This document shows positions 26,594-36,100 of a DNA stretch of 64,000 nt, piece after piece. Below the pieces are notes generated by a model. That model was given only the letters and a program-made list of their open reading frames with translations. It was not told where the DNA came from and made no database searches. The stretch is from Opitutales bacterium. Its GTDB lineage: Bacteria > Verrucomicrobiota > Verrucomicrobiia > Opitutales > Oceanipulchritudinaceae. Both the position numbers and the translations under genes were made by a program. The stretch is taken from the NCBI GenBank assembly GCA_016932335.1, contig JAFGCZ010000007.1, positions 1 to 64,000 on the forward strand, given 5' to 3'. How positions within the stretch are numbered: position 1 is the first letter of the stretch; the number at the start of each line of letters is the position of its first letter.

Positions 26594-26651
26594 CAATAAT
26601 CTAAATTCCGATTCCTGATACTCGCTTTCGCTTTTCGATTACCCTGTTCCA

Positions 26652-27356
26652 ATGGAATACGCCAATCTCGAGCAATTACATGCCACCGTTGAAAGCCTCA
26701 AAAACGGGGCTAAGGTACGCATCTTTGCCGTGCATGCTTCTGTGCTCAGGAAACCCCTGATTCCCTTGCATGCTCCCTGGCCTAGGCAATTGCAGGAGCG
26801 CTTGCAGCGAAGCTTTCCTCATGCCTCCATCGATTTACACCCGATTCCTCTGGTCAAAGATTTCGAGGCCATTGCTTCGCTTTTGGAGAGTATGCCTGTC
26901 TCCTCGGCCTGCTCCGACCTCTGTATTCTCGGGCCGGGCTTTCACGACCTCAGCAGCTTCTCCCCATACCAGTTGGAAGACCGTCTCCACCGACTGGTGC
27001 GGAAATTAAAACAGTTGCGCCGGGATGTCATTCTTTTGACCCCGCCTCCTGTTGTCCGAATGCCTACAAATGAATTTAGTTTTTCCTCTAGTAATTTATG
27101 GCAGGCGGAGCTCATTGCCGCCATTCGGGAAATTGCCCATGGCCATGCAGTCCCTTTTATCGATTTATATGCCCTCTGGCGGGACTCTATAGCGTTGGAT
27201 AACCTGCGTCAGCGCCAGGTGATTGATCCTTGTAGTGGGCTCTCGCATTACGGGCATGCCATTGTCGCCGATCAAATTTGGGAAGCCTTTGCTTCTTTCA
27301 GAAACGCCCAAACAGTCTGGCTGCATTCTCAGAGCAGCGAGCTTCCAGTTGACTGA
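26652..27356 (+). CDS. Possible SGNH/GDSL-like hydrolase
   Basis: A 234-residue cytoplasmic protein with no signal peptide. The order of LCILGPGFHDL, VILLTPPPVVR, FIDLYALW and a C-terminal LSHYGHAIVADQIWEAF resembles the later blocks of SGNH hydrolases, where the last block supplies the catalytic His. The N-terminal GDS(L) serine block is not visible, so activity is doubtful. The 3' end overlaps the convergent tatD gene by 59 bp. The function is unassigned. Confidence 0.55.
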   Translation: MEYANLEQLHATVESLKNGAKVRIFAVHASVLRKPLIPLHAPWPRQLQERLQRSFPHASIDLHPIPLVKDFEAIASLLESMPVSSACSDLCILGPGFHDLSSFSPYQLEDRLHRLVRKLKQLRRDVILLTPPPVVRMPTNEFSFSSSNLWQAELIAAIREIAHGHAVPFIDLYALWRDSIALDNLRQRQVIDPCSGLSHYGHAIVADQIWEAFASFRNAQTVWLHSQSSELPVD

Positions 27357-28068
27357 CCGTCACGTTTAGCAGCTCTGCCGCATAGCTATAGAGTCTACCC
27401 AAATTACCTTGCACTCCCCATATAGCCTCAGCCGTAGATTCGCTACCGGCCGGGGCATCCGTTTCCAGCAGCAGACGTTCCTGTGGCACCGCTTTCAAGG
27501 CCGTTCTCAGCTTTTCCCGGGGGCTGTGCATCACCGTAAACCCAAACGAAAAATAGCAGCCCAATGGTTCAAATCGGCGGATTTCTTCGGCGGATCCACT
27601 GTAGCCATGCAGTTGCAACGGCACCTTCGGACCATAGCTTTTAAGCAACTCGTAGAGCCGCCCCCAGGCGCGGATACAATGGATTACCGCTGGCCGCTTC
27701 AGCTCATGGGCCAAATCCAGTTGCTCCAGAAAAATGCCTTCCTGTTCGCTATCTTTTTTGTCCAGTTTCCAATGGTCTATCCCGATTTCCCCGACAGCCG
27801 CATTACTTTGTTCCAGCCATTTCTTCAGCTGTAGCTTCCAGGTGTCGCTTCGCCCGTGCAACTTCCAGGGGTGCAATCCCAATGCCGCTTGAATCCAAGA
27901 TCGCCTTCCGGCAAGCTCCAATACGCGCGGCCAATCCTCCTCGCTGGTTCCGTTGACTGCCATCAGGGTTACGCCTGCTTCTTCGCAAACGCAGAGCAAT
28001 GCTTCTACGTCAACACTGTGCGTCATCTCTTGCAAGTGGTTGTGCGCATCAATTGGCATAAAGCTCAT
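27298..28068 (-). CDS. TatD-family metal-dependent hydrolase
   Basis: A 256-residue TIM-barrel hydrolase. The motifs are IDAHNHL (two metal-binding His), ALGLHPW, AVGEIGIDHWK (metal-binding Glu), RPAVIHCIRAW, LQLHGYSGS and LLLETDAPAG. Relatives include DNases and RNA exonucleases. The chain is at the normal TatD length. It is convergent with the SGNH-like gene, with overlapping 3' ends. Confidence 0.9.
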   Translation of the reverse strand: MSFMPIDAHNHLQEMTHSVDVEALLCVCEEAGVTLMAVNGTSEEDWPRVLELAGRRSWIQAALGLHPWKLHGRSDTWKLQLKKWLEQSNAAVGEIGIDHWKLDKKDSEQEGIFLEQLDLAHELKRPAVIHCIRAWGRLYELLKSYGPKVPLQLHGYSGSAEEIRRFEPLGCYFSFGFTVMHSPREKLRTALKAVPQERLLLETDAPAGSESTAEAIWGVQGNLGRLYSYAAELLNVTVSQLEARCSENAARLFGRF

Positions 28069-28155
28069 TTATACCAGTACCCTTATTCTGCGCAATCCCA
28101 TCATGGTTTATATCAATGTTGCTTCTTCAGAAAGAAAGATTAGAGTAATAGAACA

Positions 28156-29298
28156 ATGCAGAATTCGCAACCCACGAAATTTGCTCCTGCTGAGCGCATC
28201 GAAAAAGAGCCTCTGTGCGAAGAAGCGGATGCTTTTTTAAAAGAGGCAGACTTTGCTGCTATGGTCAATGCCATACCGGATATGACGCTTGTCCTCAACA
28301 CCGAGCGACAAATTGTCTACGCAAATTCCATCCTCCTCGAATACCTCAACCTTAAGTCTCTTTATGACATCGTTGGCGCCAGACCCGGCGAAGCCTTTCG
28401 TTGTATGCATTCGCATGATGAGCAAGGGGGGTGCGGTACCAGCGAATTTTGCCGTGTTTGCGGTGCCGTTAACGGTATCCTGGAAAGTCGCCGCAAAGAC
28501 GGCGTCATCATTAAAGAGTGCCGTATGACTCAAAAAGATGGCAATTCCCTTGACCTCGAAGTTTACGCCAGTTCTTACGATTTTCAGGGGAAAACATACA
28601 CCTTCTTTACCGTCAGAGACGTCTCCGATCAAAAACGCCGCCGCTACCTCGAACGCATCTTTTTCCACGATATCCTCAATACCGCAGGAGGTGTGCTCAA
28701 CTACACAGAGCTTATCAATCATGTAAATGACGAGCGCCGGGATCGCTTTATCCGGTCTCTCGGAGGCCTCAGCAATCAATTGGTCGAAGAAATTAAAAGC
28801 CAGCAAATGCTGCTGGCGGCAGAAAATAATGATCTGGGCGTGTTTCCCTCTCAACTGACTGCAGATGCCATTCTCAATGACCTTAGAGATGCTTATCTGG
28901 AATACAATGTTGCCAAAGGCAAATGGATTGTCGTGGCCGAGCCCTCTGAAGCCATTCCCTTTACGGCTGATCGCCTGTTGCTGTTGCGGGTTCTGGGCAA
29001 TATGTTGAAAAATGCCTGCGAGGCGACTGCGGAAGGCGAAACCATCACTCTGGGCGCTAAGCTGATGGATTCCGTTACCCTGCGCTTTTGGGTAAACAAT
29101 CCGGGCTACATTCCCAGAGATATTCAGTTGCAGTTATTCAACCGGTCTTTTTCCACAAAGGGCGAATGCCGCGGTTTGGGCACTTACAGTATTCGTTTGC
29201 TCACCCGCCGTTATCTTGGCGGTCAGGAGGGGTTCTCTTCTACCAAAGATGGCGGCACTACATTTTATGTGGATATTCCTCTCTCTGTGATCGCTTAA
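28156..29298 (+). CDS. Cytoplasmic PAS histidine kinase with a cysteine-rich PAS insert
   Basis: A 380-residue sensor kinase without membrane segments. The PAS domain (about 35-155) contains four cysteines in a short stretch (RCMHSHDEQGGCGTSEFCRVCG), a likely metal or Fe-S site. The phosphoacceptor helix is ERIFFHDILNTAGGVLNY. The ATPase domain has the N box (LGNMLKNACEATAEG) and the lid (STKGECRGLGTYSIRLLTRRYLGG, shown as two pieces). No response regulator lies next to it. The companion could be the REC-kinase hybrid at 51 kb, but this is a guess. Confidence 0.88.
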   Translation: MQNSQPTKFAPAERIEKEPLCEEADAFLKEADFAAMVNAIPDMTLVLNTERQIVYANSILLEYLNLKSLYDIVGARPGEAFRCMHSHDEQGGCGTSEFCRVCGAVNGILESRRKDGVIIKECRMTQKDGNSLDLEVYASSYDFQGKTYTFFTVRDVSDQKRRRYLERIFFHDILNTAGGVLNYTELINHVNDERRDRFIRSLGGLSNQLVEEIKSQQMLLAAENNDLGVFPSQLTADAILNDLRDAYLEYNVAKGKWIVVAEPSEAIPFTADRLLLLRVLGNMLKNACEATAEGETITLGAKLMDSVTLRFWVNNPGYIPRDIQLQLFNRSFSTKGECRGLGTYSIRLLTRRYLGGQEGFSSTKDGGTTFYVDIPLSVIA

Positions 29299-29550
29299 TG
29301 GTTTTTGCTTCTTTATAGGCAAAATGTTTTCATAGAAAGTCAATGGCATCAAAGATGCTCTATCAAAAATGACCATCTAAGTGTGTGTGCTTAGCGGTGC
29401 TGTTGACTTTTGAACCTCTTCATGGAGAAGCAGGTCCCTCTGCTGTGTGTGCGCAGTGGGCTATTGCCTTTTCTTCGTGATCTGGAGGCTTTCTTTTGTT
29501 GCGCACGTGCAGGCACGGACTTCGTTTAACCCCTGTATTATCACCGTGCA

Positions 29551-30864
29551 ATGAATCTCATTCGCTTCATTAGAAACATCTCGCTTGCCTCACTGGCGGT
29601 AGCTCCCCTTCTCCTGTCTGCACAGGAAGCGGAAGCCGTTGCCGTGGCCGATGCCGGCCATACCGCCTGGATGATTGTGGCCTGCGCCCTTGTCTTGATG
29701 ATGACTCTCCCGGGCCTCTCCCTCTTTTACAGTGGCCTGGTTCGCGCCAAAAATGTGCTCTCCGTGCTCATGCACTGCTTTGTTTTGGCTTCTGTTATGT
29801 CGCTCATTTGGGTTGCCTTCGGCTATTCGCTGGCTTTTTCCGAAGGCGGATCACTCCATCGCTTCATTGGAGGCTTGGATTACAGCTTCCTCCTGCACAT
29901 GGATGCCTCCTCTGTCAGCGGATCTATCCCCGAGTCTATCTTCGTCTTTTTTCAGATGACGTTCATCATCATTACACCGGCTTTGATCGTAGGTGCCTTT
30001 GCTGAGCGCATGAAGTTCAAGGCAATGTTCTGGTTTACCATTCTCTGGTCCATTTTCTCCTACCTTCCCATCTGCCATATGGCATGGGGTGGCGGGCTTT
30101 TTCACGAATGGGGGGTGCTCGATTTTGCCGGTGGCACCGTTGTCCACATCAATGCCGGTATCGCCGGTTTGGTTTCCTGTATTTTACTTGGTAAACGTAT
30201 CGGCTATCCCAAGGAGCCGATTCGCCCCCACAACCTGCCCTTTACCGTTATCGGTGGTTGTTTGCTCTGGGTTGGCTGGTTCGGCTTCAACGGGGGGAGC
30301 GAACTGGCTGCCGACGGCACGGCCGGTATGGCAATCTTGACAACTCACATTGCCACGGCCACAGCCGCCTTTACCTGGTTTGCTATTGAATGGCTCCTTC
30401 ATGGCAAGCCCAGCGTTCTCGGTATCGTTACCGGCGCGGTTGCCGGCCTCGTGGCCATCACACCGGCCTGTGGTACTGCCGGGCCTCTGGGAGCTATTCT
30501 TCTCGGTTTCCTTTCCGCAACAGTCTGCTTCTTTACAGCCACAACACTCAAGCACAAGCTCGGCTACGACGACAGCCTCGATGTTTTCGGCGTGCACGGG
30601 GTGGGGGGAATGATCGGTGCTGTGTTGACCGGTTTGACGGCCGCTACCTCCATGGGAGGCTCAGGCTTGGCTAAAGATGTGACCATTCTCCAGCAGATGG
30701 GGGCACAGGCCCTTTCCGTTGTGGTCACCATTGTCTGGAGTGCTTTGGTCTCCATTGTGGTGCTCAAGCTGCTGGATATACTGATTGGTCTGCGCGTTTC
30801 CCGCGATGTCGAGCTTCAGGGCCTCGACCTCAACGAACACGAAGAACAGGCATACGAGATTTGA
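29551..30864 (+). CDS. amt: Ammonium transporter
   Basis: A 437-residue Amt/MEP/Rh channel with a cleavable N-terminal signal (IRFIRNISLASLAVAPLLLSAQ) and eleven membrane segments. Characteristic pieces are MTLPGLSLFYSGLVRAKN, the signature-like GGTVVHINAGIAGLVS (pore His), GWFGFNGGSE and DVFGVHGVGGMIGA (second pore His). No PII (glnK) gene follows, unlike many amt loci. The 250 bp upstream show no clear sigma-54 site. Confidence 0.94.
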   Translation: MNLIRFIRNISLASLAVAPLLLSAQEAEAVAVADAGHTAWMIVACALVLMMTLPGLSLFYSGLVRAKNVLSVLMHCFVLASVMSLIWVAFGYSLAFSEGGSLHRFIGGLDYSFLLHMDASSVSGSIPESIFVFFQMTFIIITPALIVGAFAERMKFKAMFWFTILWSIFSYLPICHMAWGGGLFHEWGVLDFAGGTVVHINAGIAGLVSCILLGKRIGYPKEPIRPHNLPFTVIGGCLLWVGWFGFNGGSELAADGTAGMAILTTHIATATAAFTWFAIEWLLHGKPSVLGIVTGAVAGLVAITPACGTAGPLGAILLGFLSATVCFFTATTLKHKLGYDDSLDVFGVHGVGGMIGAVLTGLTAATSMGGSGLAKDVTILQQMGAQALSVVVTIVWSALVSIVVLKLLDILIGLRVSRDVELQGLDLNEHEEQAYEI

Positions 30865-30910
30865 TCCCTTTCAGCGATGTTCAACGAGGCTGTGTCTTTG
30901 CCTCCAAGCA

Positions 30911-30946
30911 CAAAAAAGCCGATCCTCGAAAGGATCGGCTTTTTTC
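30911..30946. terminator. Bidirectional terminator between amt and the DHOD-like gene
   Basis: GCCGATCCT-CGAA-AGGATCGGC is flanked by a run of A's on the left and TTTTTTCTTTT on the right, so it can serve both convergent genes. Confidence 0.92.
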
Positions 30947-30962
30947 TTTTGGGTTTTGAAAA

Positions 30963-31952
30963 TTACTTCCAGCTCTGGATGATTTTCATGTAGTTGGCGC
31001 GGCCAACTACATCCGGGTTCGGTGAGTGTAGATAACTCATGGATCCCTTCATCTGATCCAGGCTCTCGTATTCATGGGCTTCCATCCAGGCTGCTACCTT
31101 GTCGCGAATGGTTCCAATGTATCCCGGGCCGTTCTTCAGTAAGGCACTGACCATCTGCACGCAGTCGGCTCCGGCCATCAGGCTCTTCACTGCGTCTTCC
31201 GCGGTGTGCACACCTCCGGTTACCGCCAGATTCAGACGGAAACGGGAATGCAGCACGGCCAGCCAGCGCAGGCGCAGCAACAACTCATCGCTGGTGGAAA
31301 GCTTCAGGCTGGCAACGGTTTCCAGCTCCTCAATGTCAATATCAGGCTGGAAGAAACGGTTAAAGATAACCAGCGCCTCTGCTCCGGCTTCTTCCATGCG
31401 ATGAGCAAAATGAGGAATGCTGGTGAAATACGGGCTGATTTTTACGGCCACGGGGATCGACGCAAACTGCTTTACCATGCGTACTACCTGAAAGGCGCGC
31501 TGCTCAATAATGCTGCTCGATTCGTCATCACTGCGCGGTAGATAATACAAATTAAGCTCCAAAGCATCCGCTCCGGCCTGTTCGATCAGTTTGGCATACT
31601 CAACCCAGGTGCCTTCATTCAAACCGTTCAGGGAGGCGATTACAGGCACACCTACGGTTTTCTTAATCGCCTGAATCTGTTCCAGATACTTTTCCGGCCC
31701 CAGTTGAAAGTTGGATGCCTGAGGAAAATAGCTGGAAGCTTCGGGGGAGCTGTCACCGTAACGTTCCAGGTGCTCTTCCATGCCTGACTGCTGCTGTAGT
31801 ATCTGTTCTTCAAACAGAGAGTGCATAACGATGGCGGCGGCACCGCCGTCTTCTAGCTTTTTCACCGTGTCCAGATTGTAGATCATCGGTGAGGCCCCTG
31901 CTATGAAGGGATGTGGGAGTTCAAAGCCTAGGTATTTTGTTTTCAGATCCAT
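30963..31952 (-). CDS. Dihydroorotate-dehydrogenase-like flavoprotein
   Basis: A 329-residue TIM-barrel protein of the DHOD family (FMN-dependent). Recognisable parts are LKTKYLGFELPHPFIAGASP, PVIASLNGLNEGTW, GADALELNLYYLP, IPVAVKISPYF and LAVTGGVHTAEDAVKSLMAGADCVQMVSALL (in pieces). Databases list this branch as 'DHOD-like'; it is not the ordinary pyrD. Its gene often lies near nifJ, as here, so it may take part in anaerobic redox chemistry rather than pyrimidine synthesis. The ATG at 31952 is preferred to a TTG five codons upstream. Confidence 0.82.
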   Translation of the reverse strand: MDLKTKYLGFELPHPFIAGASPMIYNLDTVKKLEDGGAAAIVMHSLFEEQILQQQSGMEEHLERYGDSSPEASSYFPQASNFQLGPEKYLEQIQAIKKTVGVPVIASLNGLNEGTWVEYAKLIEQAGADALELNLYYLPRSDDESSSIIEQRAFQVVRMVKQFASIPVAVKISPYFTSIPHFAHRMEEAGAEALVIFNRFFQPDIDIEELETVASLKLSTSDELLLRLRWLAVLHSRFRLNLAVTGGVHTAEDAVKSLMAGADCVQMVSALLKNGPGYIGTIRDKVAAWMEAHEYESLDQMKGSMSYLHSPNPDVVGRANYMKIIQSWK

Positions 31953-32277
31953 GGGTATTTTCTTCAAATGTGAACAGCGCTTTTCTCGAACGCGTAAAAA
32001 ATACGCTTGCGCACCTATTATTTAACCTGATTTCCCTGCGATTTCAAACCCAAATCATCGAACATATGATTCTATTGTTTACTTAGTATCCATATGAAGG
32101 GCCTTCTTTTAAACATAGGTTTAACATAAAATTTATAAAAAAACGAAAAAAGCAGTTGCAAAAAGGATAAAAGTATATCAGTCTTTAGATGCTGCAAAAA
32201 ATCTGCTTTCTATCCCGAATGCATCTCTCCTTTATGTATCTCGAGTCTTGTCCACTTTTCCGTTTCTGAACGATTTG

Positions 32278-32425
32278 CTGTGTCTGCAGATCACACTTTT
32301 TGATGGGGAATACCCATTGAATGCAAGGACACAGGAACATACGCTAATAAATCCCTCTTGGGATTGAGCATACCGCAGACACGAGTAAGAGCCCTCCTGC
32401 CGAACACAGGAGGGCTCCATTTTTT
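32278..32425 (+). ncRNA. Candidate structured small RNA with intrinsic terminator
   Basis: On the plus strand GTGTCTGC (32280-32287) pairs with GCAGACAC (32375-32382). They enclose the hairpins ATGGG-GAATA-CCCAT (32303-32317) and AATCCC-TCTT-GGGATT (32349-32364). A strong terminator follows at once: GAGCCCTCCTG (32389-32399) with CAGGAGGGCTC (32407-32417), then CATTTTTT. No plus-strand gene precedes this terminator, so it must end an RNA that is not an mRNA. The family is not recognised; SRP RNA, tmRNA and RNase P signatures are absent. The 5' end is unknown and may lie upstream of 32278. Confidence 0.55.
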
Positions 32426-32452
32426 ATCCTAAGCAATCACTGTATTTAGAGC

Positions 32453-32482
32453 AAAAAAACGGGAGCCTGAAAGGCTCCCGTT
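32453..32482 (-). terminator. Terminator of nifJ
   Basis: On the minus strand AACGGGAGCC-TTTCA-GGCTCCCGTT is followed by seven T's, 26 bp after the stop codon. Confidence 0.92.
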
Positions 32483-32507
32483 CGAGAAGTAATCTGCTGG
32501 CAACTTC

Positions 32508-35500
32508 TTAGTTTTCTTCGGTGGCCGCATCCGGACCGTGCCCGGCAATGTGCTCGAAGAGTTTGAAGTGGCTGGAGACCTGTTTCTGGCTGATTTGAGC
32601 CAGCTCTTTGGCGCGCTCCGGATTGCTGATCTGCAACATGCGGAAGCGGGCTTCGTTCTGCATGTATTCTTCCAGCGGAACACTCGGCTGCTTGCTGTCC
32701 ATTACCATACCGGCTTCTCCGGCAGCTACGCGGCGCGGGTCAAAACGATACAGTGGGAAGATACCGCTGTTCACGGCCAGCTTCTGTTGCTCCAGACCAT
32801 ACTGCAGGTTGAAGCCGTGGGCAATACAGTGCGAGTAGGCAATGATCAAAGAAGGACCATCGTAGCTCTCCGCTTCCATAAAGGCCTTTACCGTCTGTGC
32901 ATCGCTGGACCCCATGGCGATCTGAGCAACGTAAACATTGCCATACATCATGGCCATCATGCCCAAGTCCTTCTTTGGAGAAGCCTTACCGGCAGCGGCA
33001 AACTTGGCTACGGCACCCATCGGCGTTGCCTTGGAGGACTGACCACCTGTGTTGGAGTATACCCCGGTGTCCATAACCAGAACATTAACATTGCGTCCGG
33101 AGGCCAGCACGTGGTCGAGACCGCCGTAACCAATGTCATAGGCCCAGCCGTCACCGCCCAGAATCCAAACGCTCTTCTTTACGAGGTAGTCAGACAGATC
33201 CAGCAGGCGTTTGCTGCTTGGGCAATCGCATTCAGCCAGCTTTACCTTAAGCTCGGCTACACGGGCACGCTGTGCGTCGATTTCTGCGTCACTTGTCTGG
33301 CTGGCGTTGAGGATGCTCTCAACAAAGTCGTCTCCCAGTTTGGAGGCAGCTCCCTTGAGCATCTGTGCGGCCATCTTGCTGTGCATGTCTACACCGAAGC
33401 GCATACCGAAACCAAATTCAGCATTGTCTTCGAACAAACTGTTGGACCATGCCGGGCCACGTCCGCAAGTATCAACCGCATAAGGAGTGGTGGGCAGGTT
33501 ACCGCCGTAAATGGAGGAACAGCCGGTGGCGTTGGCAATCAGGGCACGGTCGCCGAAGAGTTGGGTCAGCAGCTTTACATAAGCTGTTTCACCACAACCG
33601 GCACAGGCCCCGGAGAATTCAAACAACGGGCGGCGGAACTGGGTTCCCTTAACGTTGCCTTCCAGCTCGTTCTTGTCCGGGTCGGGAATGCTCAGGAAGT
33701 GCTCGAACTTGGCGCGCTCACGCTCGCGGATCGGCTCCTGCATCACCATATTAATGGCCTTCTTGTTCGGCTCAGCCTTGTTCTTGGCCGGGCAAACCTG
33801 CACACACAGACCACAACCGGTGCAATCCTCAGGTGCAACCTGAATGGTGAAGAGCTTGCCGGGAACTGCGCGGCTGCGGAATTCCTTGCTCTGCCAGCCT
33901 TCCGGTGCGCTTTCCGCATACTGCGGATCATAGTATTTGGCGCGGATGGCGGCGTGCGGGCAAACAAAAGCGCACTTGTTACACTGAATACAGGTGCCTT
34001 CGTCCCATTCCGGGATTTCCATACCAATGTTGCGCTTTTCCCACTGAGTCGTGGCGGTCGGCCAGGTTCCGTCTACCGGGAATGCGGAAACGGGCAAATC
34101 GTCGCCCTTGTTCAGCATCATCTGGCTCATTACATTGCGCACAAAATCGGGAGCCTTGTCCGAAACAATCGGCGGACGCTTGGCGTCTGCCGTTACTTCG
34201 GCAGGAACACTGACTTCAAAGAGGTTGGCTACAGAGGCGTCAACCGCAGCAAAGTTCTTCTGTACAACTGCCTCGCCCTTCTTGCCATAGGTCTTTTTGA
34301 TGGCAGCCTTGATCTTGGCAATGGCCTCGTCGCGGGGCAATACACCGGAAATGGCAAAATAGCAGGTCTGCATCACTGTGTTGATGCGGCCGCCCATCCC
34401 ATTTTCGCGGGCTACCTTATAGGCGTCGATTACATAGAACTTCAGCTTTTTGCTGATGATCTGTTCCTGCATTTCCACCGGCAGGTGGTCCCAGACTTTG
34501 TCCTGGTCGAAAATCGAATTCAGCAGGAATACGCCACCTTCAGCGGCACAATCCAGCACATCGTATTTCTCTACGAAGGAGAACTGGTGGCAGGCCACAA
34601 ACTGGGCGTTCTGAATCAGATACGGTGCACGGATCGGTTCAGGGCCAAAACGCAGGTGGCTGGTGGTGATACCGCCCGACTTCTTGGAGTCGTATACAAA
34701 GTAAGCCTGTGCGTAGTTGTCCGTTTCGTTACCGATGATCTTTACCGAGTTCTTGTTGGCTCCAACAGTACCGTCGGCTCCCAAACCCCAGAAAATGGCA
34801 CGCTTTACATTGCTGTGCTCTACGTCGAAAGAGTCATCAACATCCAGGCTCAGGTGGGTTACGTCGTCGATAATACCAACAGTGAAGCGCTTCTTCGGCT
34901 TGTCCTGTTTCAGCTCGTCGTAAACGGCTTTGGCCATGGCCGGTGTAAACTCCTTGGAGCCCAGACCATAACGGCCACCGCTGACTACCGGCAGGAAGTC
35001 TTCGGCGACCAGGCCTTCTTCGCGGGCGTCGGCCAGTGCGGTGCGCACATCCTGCAGCAAAGGTTCACCGGTGGCGCCCAATTCCTTGGTGCGGTCCAAT
35101 ACGGCAATCTTCTTTACTGTCTTCGGCAATACGCTGACAAAATCCTTGATGGAGAAGGGGCGGAACAGGTGAATCTTTACCAGACCTACCTTTTCGCCGT
35201 TGGCGTTCAGGTAATCCTGTGCCTGCTTCAGTGTTTCACAGGCAGAGCCCATGCAGATTACTACGCGGTCGGCATCGGCCGGACCTTCGTAAGAATACAG
35301 CTTGTACTGGCGGCCTGTCAGCCCGGCAAACTTGTCCATCATCTTCTGGACGATTCCGGGGGTGGCGTCGTAGTAACTGTTGCGGGCCTCGTTGCACTGG
35401 AAGAACACGTCCGGGTTCTGGGCTGTTCCACGAATGATCGGTCTGTCCGGGGTCAGCGCACGCTTGCGGTGTTCGCTGATCATCTCCTCGTTGACCATGT

Positions 35501-36080
35501 CTCCCAAAATCTCATCGCTGATAACTTCCAACGTGTTGATTTCGTGGGAGGTGCGGAACCCTTCAAAGAAGTGCAGGAAGGATACGCGGCTTTCCAGCGC
35601 TGCGGCATGGCCAATACAGGCCATATCATGGGCTTCCTGCACGCTGTTCGAGGCCAGCATGGCAAATCCGGTTTGGCGGCAGGCCATTACGTCGGCATGG
35701 TCACCGAAAATGGACAATGCATGGGTGGCCAATGCTCGGGCACTCACATGCATACACATCGGGGTTAACTCACCGGCGATCTTGTACATGTTCGGAATCA
35801 TCAGGAGCAAGCCCTGCGATGCCGTAAAAGTCGTCGTGAGCGAACCCGCTTGAAGGGCGCCGTGCACTGCGGCACTGGCTCCACCTTCGGACTGCATCTC
35901 CACGATTTCCGGAACACTGCCCCAAATGTTTTTCTGGCCTTTGGCGGCCCATTCGTCAGCAAATTCTGCCATCGTGGAAGACGGGGTAATCGGATAGATA
36001 GCAATCGTTTCGCTTAAGCGAAAGGCTACAGAACTTGTAGCCTCGTTACCATCCATGATAGCTTGGGTCTTCTCTTTCAT
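32508..36080 (-). CDS. nifJ: Pyruvate:ferredoxin (flavodoxin) oxidoreductase
   Basis: A 1190-residue single-chain PFOR that converts pyruvate and CoA to acetyl-CoA and CO2, reducing ferredoxin; an oxygen-sensitive enzyme of anaerobic metabolism. The pyrimidine domain starts MDGNEATSSVAFRLSETIAIYPITPSS (in pieces). The two-cluster ferredoxin domain has CIQCNKCAFVCP and CTGCGLCVQVCP. The proximal cluster ligands lie in ACAGCGE and ATGCSS. Thiamine diphosphate is bound by GGDGWAYDIGYGG. The full domain set and normal length indicate an intact enzyme. The ATG at 36080 is used; a TTG two codons upstream is possible. Confidence 0.97.
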   Translation of the reverse strand: MKEKTQAIMDGNEATSSVAFRLSETIAIYPITPSSTMAEFADEWAAKGQKNIWGSVPEIVEMQSEGGASAAVHGALQAGSLTTTFTASQGLLLMIPNMYKIAGELTPMCMHVSARALATHALSIFGDHADVMACRQTGFAMLASNSVQEAHDMACIGHAAALESRVSFLHFFEGFRTSHEINTLEVISDEILGDMVNEEMISEHRKRALTPDRPIIRGTAQNPDVFFQCNEARNSYYDATPGIVQKMMDKFAGLTGRQYKLYSYEGPADADRVVICMGSACETLKQAQDYLNANGEKVGLVKIHLFRPFSIKDFVSVLPKTVKKIAVLDRTKELGATGEPLLQDVRTALADAREEGLVAEDFLPVVSGGRYGLGSKEFTPAMAKAVYDELKQDKPKKRFTVGIIDDVTHLSLDVDDSFDVEHSNVKRAIFWGLGADGTVGANKNSVKIIGNETDNYAQAYFVYDSKKSGGITTSHLRFGPEPIRAPYLIQNAQFVACHQFSFVEKYDVLDCAAEGGVFLLNSIFDQDKVWDHLPVEMQEQIISKKLKFYVIDAYKVARENGMGGRINTVMQTCYFAISGVLPRDEAIAKIKAAIKKTYGKKGEAVVQKNFAAVDASVANLFEVSVPAEVTADAKRPPIVSDKAPDFVRNVMSQMMLNKGDDLPVSAFPVDGTWPTATTQWEKRNIGMEIPEWDEGTCIQCNKCAFVCPHAAIRAKYYDPQYAESAPEGWQSKEFRSRAVPGKLFTIQVAPEDCTGCGLCVQVCPAKNKAEPNKKAINMVMQEPIRERERAKFEHFLSIPDPDKNELEGNVKGTQFRRPLFEFSGACAGCGETAYVKLLTQLFGDRALIANATGCSSIYGGNLPTTPYAVDTCGRGPAWSNSLFEDNAEFGFGMRFGVDMHSKMAAQMLKGAASKLGDDFVESILNASQTSDAEIDAQRARVAELKVKLAECDCPSSKRLLDLSDYLVKKSVWILGGDGWAYDIGYGGLDHVLASGRNVNVLVMDTGVYSNTGGQSSKATPMGAVAKFAAAGKASPKKDLGMMAMMYGNVYVAQIAMGSSDAQTVKAFMEAESYDGPSLIIAYSHCIAHGFNLQYGLEQQKLAVNSGIFPLYRFDPRRVAAGEAGMVMDSKQPSVPLEEYMQNEARFRMLQISNPERAKELAQISQKQVSSHFKLFEHIAGHGPDAATEEN

Positions 36081-36100
36081 ATGCAAATACTTCCAAGCTG

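Larger units (their letters stand above)
31953..32507. other. Long intergenic region between nifJ and the DHOD-like gene
   Basis: About 550 bp without a convincing gene. It contains the nifJ terminator (32453-32482) and a candidate plus-strand RNA with its own terminator (32278-32425). An AT-rich stretch at 32090-32180 could hold promoters in either direction. Nothing else is recognisable. Confidence 0.6.

Noticed and set aside
29299..29550. Sigma-54 promoter before amt.
   Set aside because: No GG-N10-GC element with the right surrounding bases was found.
32538..35768. A 1076-codon open frame opposite nifJ.
   Set aside because: It is the antisense shadow of the codon-biased nifJ gene, has no recognisable domain and ends within it. 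Similar long shadows lie opposite the genes at 5.7-10 kb, 13-15 kb and 42-44.5 kb.
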